From positions 1-10,729 of the forward strand of contig NZ_CALKTL010000066.1 in NCBI RefSeq assembly GCF_937997405.1: 10,729 bases of DNA, in the 5' to 3' direction. Origin of the DNA: an uncultured Campylobacter sp. Lineage in GTDB: Bacteria; Campylobacterota; Campylobacteria; Campylobacterales; Campylobacteraceae. The translations under genes and the position numbers were made by a program. This document shows, one piece after another, positions 5,632 through 10,729 of the stretch. Position 1 is the first letter of the stretch, and each line of letters opens with the position of its first letter. The notes below the pieces were generated by a model. The model searched no databases. It was not told the origin of the DNA and was given only the letters and a program-made list of their open reading frames with translations.

Positions 5632-7353
5632 TTATCCTTTGCTGGGATCTACCCTATAGCAGCCAAGCTCCGCCCCTTTAGCGTCCATTACGTGCACGGC
5701 GCAGGCGATGCAAGGATCGAATGAATGGATGCGGCGGATAATCTCTAGCGGCTTGGAAAGATCGGCAAGTTTAAGCCCGATCAAGCAGGATTCGTAAGCG
5801 CCCATAGCGCCGTCTTTATCCTTCGGTGTGGCGTTCCAAGTAGATGGCACGACCGCCTGCCAGTTTTTGATGACGCCCTTTTCGATCCTGCACCAGTGGC
5901 TAAGTGCGCCGCGCGGCACATGACCGATATAGCGACCTTTGTACTCTTTGGAGTTATCGATTACATATTTTGCGCAGGTTTCAGTGTCGCCGCTTTTAAT
6001 GTTTGCGATCAAATTTTCTAGCGCGATCAGTCCGTTGTTGGCTACGACTTTGGCCTCGATCATACGGCATGCCGTTCGTCCAAGCGTCGAAAATACCGCT
6101 TCAAGCGGCAAGCCGGCGTCTTTTAGGAATTGATCCACGACTTTTACTACGCGCTCGTTTTTCTTGGCGTAATTTACCACGATATTTGCAAGCGGTCCTA
6201 CCTGAAGCGGCTTGCCGTCGTAGCGCGGAGCCTTGATCCAGGTGTATTTGCCCTGGGTGTCGAGCACCTTCGTATGCGCTTCTTTGCCGTGCGCGTCGAT
6301 GCTCTGTCCGTCCTGAAGGCCTGTATAATTCGGCTCCTGCTCGCCGTCATAAGGATGAAGCGCCGCATCGTTTTTATACCACGCATGCGTTGCCTCCTCG
6401 GTGATCTTGTTCTCATCCAGTTCCAAAACCTTGCTAATATCGCCGTTCATAATCATGCCGCTTTGAAATAGCCATTCGTTCTTTGAAAGCTGAAATTCTT
6501 GATGAGTCCATAAATTTGCCACGCCGATATCGTTTAGCACGCTAGGCTCGTTGCCGTAAGCCTTCGCAGCCATTACGAGATCAGGATAGTAGGCGCGATT
6601 TACGAAGTCTGCGACCTCTTTAAATTTAGACATATATTCACCCAGTCTTGCAGGGCTTAGGATATCCATCACGCAGGTTACGCCACCTACGGTGAGGCTT
6701 TGCGGATGAGGCTGCTTCGCGCCGAATATCGCCATCATCTGAGCCGCCGTGCGCTGAATGCGCAAACACTCAAGATAGTGCGAAAGAGCGATTAAATTTT
6801 GCTCCGGGCTAAGCTTATATGTTGGGTGTCCGAAGTAGGCATTGGCAAAAGGTCCCAAAGCGCCTTTTTTAACGAAAGCGCCCACGCGATCTTGTACCTC
6901 TTTTAGTTTATCCGCGCCGCACGCATAAGGGGTATCGCAGTATTTAAACGCCTCCTCGCTTGCTTTTTTAGGATCGGCGCTAAGCGCGCTTACTACATCT
7001 ACGAAATCAAGCCCGTGGAGTTGATAAAAATGCACCGGATGATCGTGCAAAAACAGCGCGTTAGCCATCAGCGTGCGCGTTAGCAAGGCATTTAACGGCG
7101 GAGTTATGCCGAGGGCGTTTTCTACCGCGACGATGCCCGCTTTGTAGTGCGAGAAGGTGCAGACGCCGCAAATTCTTTGCATAAAAAATCCCGCGTCGCG
7201 CGGATCTCTATTTTTTACTATGGTCTCAAGCCCACGCCATAAAGTGGAGCTGCTATAAGCGTCGCGTATGATGTTTTCATCATCCACTACAACCTCTATT
7301 CTTAAATGTCCCTCTATTCTGGTTATCGGATCTATTACGATTCTTTGCGACAT
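5632..7353 (-). CDS. hydB: HydB, [NiFe]-hydrogenase large (catalytic) subunit
   Basis: Carries the NiFe active site that splits H2; it is folded in the cytoplasm and exported with HydA. The nickel-binding cysteine pairs are present: RICGVC (Cys62, Cys65) followed by SH, and DPCIACAVH (Cys548, Cys551, His554). RIEGH at 12-16 is the usual N-terminal motif. The 19 residues after His554 (starting VMDAKG) are the C-terminal peptide that HydD would cut off after nickel insertion. Length 573 is normal for group 1 uptake hydrogenases. The start is 2 bases after the hydA stop, with AAAGGGG about 8 bases upstream. No insertions or missing residues. Confidence 0.98.
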   Translation of the reverse strand: MSQRIVIDPITRIEGHLRIEVVVDDENIIRDAYSSSTLWRGLETIVKNRDPRDAGFFMQRICGVCTFSHYKAGIVAVENALGITPPLNALLTRTLMANALFLHDHPVHFYQLHGLDFVDVVSALSADPKKASEEAFKYCDTPYACGADKLKEVQDRVGAFVKKGALGPFANAYFGHPTYKLSPEQNLIALSHYLECLRIQRTAAQMMAIFGAKQPHPQSLTVGGVTCVMDILSPARLGEYMSKFKEVADFVNRAYYPDLVMAAKAYGNEPSVLNDIGVANLWTHQEFQLSKNEWLFQSGMIMNGDISKVLELDENKITEEATHAWYKNDAALHPYDGEQEPNYTGLQDGQSIDAHGKEAHTKVLDTQGKYTWIKAPRYDGKPLQVGPLANIVVNYAKKNERVVKVVDQFLKDAGLPLEAVFSTLGRTACRMIEAKVVANNGLIALENLIANIKSGDTETCAKYVIDNSKEYKGRYIGHVPRGALSHWCRIEKGVIKNWQAVVPSTWNATPKDKDGAMGAYESCLIGLKLADLSKPLEIIRRIHSFDPCIACAVHVMDAKGAELGCYRVDPSKG

Positions 7354-7355
7354 GA

Positions 7356-8501
7356 TTATTCCCCTTTATCTTTCTTAAATGACGCAATCGCCGCGTGTGC
7401 CACTACCGCAACACCCGTGATCGCCAAAATTCCGACACCTATCTTATCTGCGGTAGCATCAGCGCCGAGCCCGCCGAAAACGCTTTCGTAAAGGCGATCC
7501 GCTAAAGGCTCCTCAAAAGGTCCCATATGATCCCAAAAATCAGGCTCCGAGCAGCCTATGCAGCCGTGACCAGCCTGTACCGGCCAGCTAGTGTGGGAGT
7601 TGAAGCGCTCGCGCGAGCAGTTATTAAACGTATAAGGGCCCTTGCAGCCTACTTTATAAAGGCAATATCCGTTCTTTGCGCCCGCATCGCCGAAGCTTTC
7701 TACAAACTCGCCCGCGTCGAAATGCCCGCGGCGCTCGCATAGATCGTGGATGCGTAACCCGTAAGCCCATTTTGGTCGGTTGTAAACGTCAAGGCTTGGA
7801 AGCGTGCCGAAAAGGATGAAATTTAGCACGTTGCCGACGATGTTTTTTTCGCTAGGCGGGCAGCCCGGGACGTTGATGACGGGTTTGTTTATGATTTTGT
7901 CCAAACCTACGGCGCCGGTCGGATTCGGAGCTGCGGCTTGGATACCGCCGAAGCTCGAACAGGTGCCGATCGCAAATATTGCCGCAGCGCCTTCGGTCGC
8001 GTGTTTGCAGTGCTGAGCTCCACTTTTGCCCTCAGGACCCACGGTTAGGAAAAATTCATTCTCGCCGCTTGGGATTCCGCCCTCGACCATTAAGATATAT
8101 CGCCCCTTGTATTTTTCGATCGCGCCCTCTAAATTTTCCTCGGCTTGCCAGCCTGCAGCAGCCATGATCGTCTCGTGGTATTCGAGGCTGATGTAGTCGA
8201 ATATTAGGCTATCAATGCTAGGCGTCTCTGTGCGTAGCAAGCTCTCGCTACAGCCCGTGCACTCCGCCATATGAAGCCAGATCACCGGCAGGCGATCCGC
8301 AAGCTCCGCAGCTCGCGCCACGCTCGGTGCAAATGCGGCCGGAAGACCAAGCATCGCAGTCATCGCTCCGCTCCATTTCATAAAATCGCGACGCGAAAAA
8401 CCTTTGCTCTTAAGCCTTTCTTGTATGCTCTCATCCGCTTTTATTCGCGGCAAACGCTCAACGGCATCAAGTCTAGCCGAAATTTGAGCCAAATCAACCA
8501 T
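7356..8501 (-). CDS. hydA: HydA, [NiFe]-hydrogenase small subunit (Tat-exported, iron-sulfur)
   Basis: Electron-transfer subunit with three iron-sulfur clusters. The N-terminal 64 residues form a twin-arginine signal with SRRDFMK at 36-42, a hydrophobic stretch, and a probable cut after VARA; this takes the HydA-HydB complex to the periplasm. The mature part begins with the proximal-cluster pair ECTGCSES (Cys81, Cys84), followed by GTCSSFGG and PGCPPS. Distal and medial cluster ligands are in IHDLC, VGCKGP, NNCSRERF and GCIGCSEP. A C-terminal hydrophobic helix (about 352-375) ends in KKDKGE and anchors the protein to the membrane beside HydC. The start ATG has AGGAGG 5 bases upstream. It is the first gene of its operon. 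The extra cysteines of oxygen-tolerant enzymes are absent. Confidence 0.98.
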   Translation of the reverse strand: MVDLAQISARLDAVERLPRIKADESIQERLKSKGFSRRDFMKWSGAMTAMLGLPAAFAPSVARAAELADRLPVIWLHMAECTGCSESLLRTETPSIDSLIFDYISLEYHETIMAAAGWQAEENLEGAIEKYKGRYILMVEGGIPSGENEFFLTVGPEGKSGAQHCKHATEGAAAIFAIGTCSSFGGIQAAAPNPTGAVGLDKIINKPVINVPGCPPSEKNIVGNVLNFILFGTLPSLDVYNRPKWAYGLRIHDLCERRGHFDAGEFVESFGDAGAKNGYCLYKVGCKGPYTFNNCSRERFNSHTSWPVQAGHGCIGCSEPDFWDHMGPFEEPLADRLYESVFGGLGADATADKIGVGILAITGVAVVAHAAIASFKKDKGE

Positions 8502-8506
8502 AATGT

Positions 8507-8512
8507 CCTCCT
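8507..8512 (-). promoter_or_regulatory. Strong ribosome binding site of hydA
   Basis: AGGAGG, a perfect match to the anti-Shine-Dalgarno core, sits 5 bases before the hydA ATG. It fixes the start and suggests high translation of the first operon gene. Confidence 0.9.
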
Positions 8513-8535
8513 GAAATTTAGGATATTTTTAAATG

Positions 8536-8566
8536 GCATTCTATCAAAATTTAAAATTCATGCACC
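8536..8566 (-). promoter_or_regulatory. Probable sigma70-type promoter of the hyd operon
   Basis: On the minus strand, TTTTGATAGAAT contains a good -10 hexamer (TAGAAT, 8538-8543) preceded by an AT-rich tract, the pattern of Campylobacter promoters, in which a -35 box is usually not conserved. A transcript would start near 8531 and leave about 30 bases of leader containing the AGGAGG site. No clear -35 box is seen. No operator was identified. Confidence 0.6.
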
Positions 8567-8660
8567 TTAAATTTCGTTAGATTTAATTAAAATTTTATAT
8601 TTATTCGTTGTCTAATGGGTTTAAAATTTAAAAATAAAAGGCGAATTAAAATTTACTCAG

Positions 8661-8742
8661 CGGACGAAACGTTAAATGACGGCGGAGAAAACATTAAATT
8701 TTATGAAGCATTAAAATTTACGAGGCGATAAAATTTTATCCA
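8661..8742. repeat. AT-rich degenerate tandem repeat with 14-bp palindrome in the mfrE-hydA gap
   Basis: CGGACGAAACGTTAAAT (8661) and CGGAGAAAACATTAAAT (8683) agree at 14 of 17 positions with a 22-bp period, and are followed by two weaker units. ATTAAAATTTAC occurs exactly at 8645 and again at 8710. GATAAAATTTTATC at 8727-8740 is a perfect palindrome. The whole resembles the AT/GC alternating words of the hydD insertion. I see no gene here. Confidence 0.55.
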
Positions 8743-8816
8743 AGAATTTTATAGCGGTGAAAAGTATTTTAGGATAAAGCAGGCGTAGGTTGGATGATTT
8801 TGTGCGATACTAGCAG

Positions 8817-8835
8817 GCGCACTATTTGTGCGCCG
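8817..8835 (-). terminator. Terminator-like hairpin downstream of mfrE
   Basis: GGCGCAC and GTGCGCC form a perfect 7-bp GC-rich stem around a 5-base loop (TATTT on the plus strand), about 55 bases beyond the mfrE stop. It is nested in a wider inverted repeat, GATTTTG near 8797 and CAAAATC near 8852. No U-run follows the stem in the direction of transcription, so it may act as a transcript-stabilising or factor-dependent structure instead of a classic intrinsic terminator. Coordinates may be off by one. Confidence 0.5.
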
Positions 8836-8888
8836 CAGCGAAGCATTTTTGCAAAATCACCCGTTAAATTTTAGAAAATTTCCAAAGA

Positions 8889-9746
8889 TTAGCTTACCAA
8901 TCTCGTTGCATCTTGGATATTGATGTTTAGCCCAAGCTGCTCGTTGCTTAGCCCAAGAGCAAGCCCCACAAGCTGGGATAGGTGGATGATCGGCTTTCTT
9001 GCCTTGGAGTTCATCGCTTCTTGGTATCGCTCCTGATAGATATCAAGCTGCATCTGACATAGCGGACAAGGGGTAACTACGACGTCCGCTCCATGCTCGG
9101 CAGCGTCATTTACGATCTCGCTTGACATTTTAGATACCGATTTTACCGCAGGATAGCTAGCGTGAAAGCCGCAGCAATCAAGGCGTTTTTCAAAAGGCAC
9201 GATCTGAGCGCCAAGTGCGCTAACTACCGCTTCAAAGCTTTTCGGATTGGTAGAGCTTTCTTTCTTAAGCTCGCGCTCCGGTCTTAATGAGTGGCAGCCG
9301 TAAAATAGCGCTACTTTTAAATTTGTTAGCGGTCTAACGACTTTAGCTTTTAATGTATCTAAGCTTTGATATAGCACCCAAAGCAGGCTCGTTATCTCGG
9401 TACTTCCCTGATACTGCATACCGCCCTCTTTTAAAAAGGTATTGATATAGCTTTTAGCACCCTTATCTAGAGTAAGTTTAGCCTTAGTTAGAGTTAGCAT
9501 ACAGGTGGAGCAGGTAGTTAGCAGAGGCATATTCATACCCTCGGCTAGCGCGATGTTTCTAGCATTGGCTACCAAGCTTGCCATGGGATCGACGCATTGA
9601 GCTTGACTAGCCCCGCAGCAGCTCCAGCCCTTTATCTCGTGAAGTTTAATACCCAGTACCGGAGCGATCGCTTCAAGTGAAATTTTAGATTCCTTTGCGG
9701 CTTGACTTAAAACGCAACCCGGGAAAAATGCAAATTCGTTATTCAT
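8889..9746 (-). CDS. mfrE: MfrE, CCG-domain subunit of methylmenaquinol:fumarate reductase
   Basis: Also annotated SdhE/SdhC in this group. It is the quinol-side subunit of the MfrABE fumarate reductase, with no classic heme membrane anchor. Two CCG domains are visible: first PGC (Cys11), CCG (Cys43-44) and CSTC (79-82); second GCHS, CCGFH and CPLC, at similar spacing. These bind iron-sulfur clusters, as in heterodisulfide reductase HdrB. Length 285 is normal. The start ATG has AGGAGG 5 bases upstream, which overlaps the mfrB stop codon. It is the last gene of its operon; a 387-bp gap follows. Confidence 0.92.
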   Translation of the reverse strand: MNNEFAFFPGCVLSQAAKESKISLEAIAPVLGIKLHEIKGWSCCGASQAQCVDPMASLVANARNIALAEGMNMPLLTTCSTCMLTLTKAKLTLDKGAKSYINTFLKEGGMQYQGSTEITSLLWVLYQSLDTLKAKVVRPLTNLKVALFYGCHSLRPERELKKESSTNPKSFEAVVSALGAQIVPFEKRLDCCGFHASYPAVKSVSKMSSEIVNDAAEHGADVVVTPCPLCQMQLDIYQERYQEAMNSKARKPIIHLSQLVGLALGLSNEQLGLNINIQDATRLVS

Positions 9747-9756
9747 CCTCTCCTCC

Positions 9757-10729
9757 TTATTCTATCTCGCCGCTAGCTTGAGCTTTGCGTGCGGCCTCTA
9801 TCATCTTAACGAGCTGCGCATGACCCTCGATCTCCTCGCCTCCGAATACGTGCAAAGGATTCATCTTGCCCGCAGCCATTAAATTTGCCGCTACGTCCAT
9901 CTTGCCCATATTTGCAAATACCCCCTCGCTTCTTAGAGCAAGCTTGATCTCGTTTAATCTTCCGCTTCCCTCTACGATGTCTAGCAGGAATGCCTCCGCG
10001 TGACCAGGGCCGCTTCCTGCGGTTAAGCCTTTTTTCATCGCTAAGGCGCGAAGTGCGGTGATGTCGCTTTGAGCGCTTATGCCTTTAGGGCAGCGATCGG
10101 CGCACTCTTGGCAGTGTACGCATAGCCATAATCCGTTTAGCACCGCAGGCTTTAGATGAGGCATAGCGTTCCTGCTTCTTGAATCAAATGCGGCACGGTT
10201 AGCATGCGTAAAAACAAAGGGTTGCATATAATCGCTCGCATCGGCTCCAAGCTTATTGCATTCGCTAGCGCAACATCCGCAAAGGATACAATCCCACTGC
10301 TTTTTGACGCGCTCCATCTGCTCCGGGCTTTGCTTACAGCCCTTATCGGCGCTAAATTCTTTCTTAGGCGTAATAGTAGGCTTGATCTTTCTTAAATTTT
10401 CGATACTAGGTTCCCAATCCACTACTAGATCCGAGATCACTCGAAAATTATTTAACGCAGAGATCGTAAAGCTATCAGGGTTTTCATACTCTGCAAGCAG
10501 AGCCTCCATCTTGGTATCGCAGGCAAGATATGAGTGTCCGTTTACCCTTACGGCACAAGCTCCGCATATCGCCATACGGCACGCTGCGGTAAAATTTAAA
10601 GTGATGTCTAAATTTTGCTTAATAAATTGCAAAACTCCAAGCAGGGTCTTTCCTTTGATCTGCTCCAAACTAAGCTCGTAGGCTTGCTTATAATTTTTGC
10701 TTCCGTCGAAGCGGTCTATGATAAATTTC
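9757..10729 (-). CDS. mfrB: MfrB, iron-sulfur subunit of methylmenaquinol:fumarate reductase (5' end off window)
   Basis: Passes electrons from MfrE to the flavin subunit MfrA, which reduces fumarate; in Wolinella and Campylobacter this complex faces the periplasm. 323 codons are present; the open frame runs past the right edge (KFIIDRFDGSKNYKQ...), so the true start is outside. The [2Fe-2S] ferredoxin domain shows CRMAICGAC and the later YLAC cysteine. The C-terminal domain holds CILCGCCASEC and CVHCQECADRCPKG for two further clusters. Homologous to SdhB/FrdB, but it continues well beyond the last cluster (about 90 residues), as expected for the MfrB type. MfrA should be encoded just upstream, beyond the window. 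Confidence 0.93.
   Translation of the reverse strand, partial: KFIIDRFDGSKNYKQAYELSLEQIKGKTLLGVLQFIKQNLDITLNFTAACRMAICGACAVRVNGHSYLACDTKMEALLAEYENPDSFTISALNNFRVISDLVVDWEPSIENLRKIKPTITPKKEFSADKGCKQSPEQMERVKKQWDCILCGCCASECNKLGADASDYMQPFVFTHANRAAFDSRSRNAMPHLKPAVLNGLWLCVHCQECADRCPKGISAQSDITALRALAMKKGLTAGSGPGHAEAFLLDIVEGSGRLNEIKLALRSEGVFANMGKMDVAANLMAAGKMNPLHVFGGEEIEGHAQLVKMIEAARKAQASGEIE

Noticed and set aside
6198..6416. Minus-strand 72-codon ORF within hydB
   Set aside because: Out-of-frame Arg-rich reading inside the well-supported hydB gene.
8889..9746. HdrB-type heterodisulfide reductase subunit
   Set aside because: The CCG domains are shared, but the adjacent FrdB/SdhB-like gene and the epsilonproteobacterial context fit MfrE better.
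9757..10668. mfrB as a complete 303-residue gene starting at 10668
   Set aside because: The codon there is TTG and the frame continues upstream with the conserved IIDRFDGSKNY segment of this family to the window edge, so the gene is 5'-partial.

Overview
The window is a stretch of an epsilonproteobacterial (Campylobacterota) chromosome, most likely a Campylobacter species of relatively high GC content such as the C. gracilis/rectus/showae group. The genus-level call rests on three things: the hydABCDE gene order, the MfrB/MfrE proteins (typical of Campylobacter and Wolinella), and the dense AAATTT/TTTAAA words. The species guess is weak. Every gene I can support lies on the minus strand, so the biological order runs from the right end to the left end.

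Layout in transcription order. (1) 10729-8889: the 3' part of mfrB (iron-sulfur subunit; its start is outside the window) and complete mfrE (CCG-domain subunit) of a methylmenaquinol:fumarate reductase. (2) 8888-8502: a 387-bp gap with a terminator-like hairpin, an AT-rich degenerate tandem repeat with a 14-bp palindrome, and a -10 promoter element plus strong ribosome binding site for the next operon. (3) 8501-2458: hydA-hydB-hydC-hydD-hydE, a membrane-bound periplasmic [NiFe] uptake hydrogenase (Tat-exported small subunit, catalytic large subunit, diheme cytochrome b) followed by its maturation protease and an accessory protein, packed with gaps or overlaps of a few bases. (4) 2446-2183: a small unrecognised ORF that fills the gap almost exactly. 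(5) 2172-1: hypF, the carbamoyltransferase that makes the CN ligand of the NiFe site; its 3' end is off the left edge.

Functionally, HydABC would oxidise H2 and pass electrons to menaquinone, MfrABE would use methylmenaquinol to reduce fumarate, and HydD, HydE and HypF would build the NiFe centre. The neighbourhood therefore encodes both ends of an H2-to-fumarate respiratory chain.

The most unusual content is a set of large in-frame low-complexity insertions in two maturation proteins. HypF carries about 184 residues inside its acylphosphatase domain and about 219 residues inside its YrdC-like domain. HydD carries about 105 residues between its active-site segments. They are built from degenerate short units: 27-bp and 21-bp tandem units in hypF, and 12/15/18-bp units in hydD. 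The flanking catalytic motifs and the reading frames are intact, and HydA, HydB and HydC have none. The AT-rich tandem repeat in the mfrE-hydA gap shares sequence words with the hydD insertion, which suggests one expanding element family acting in coding and non-coding DNA.
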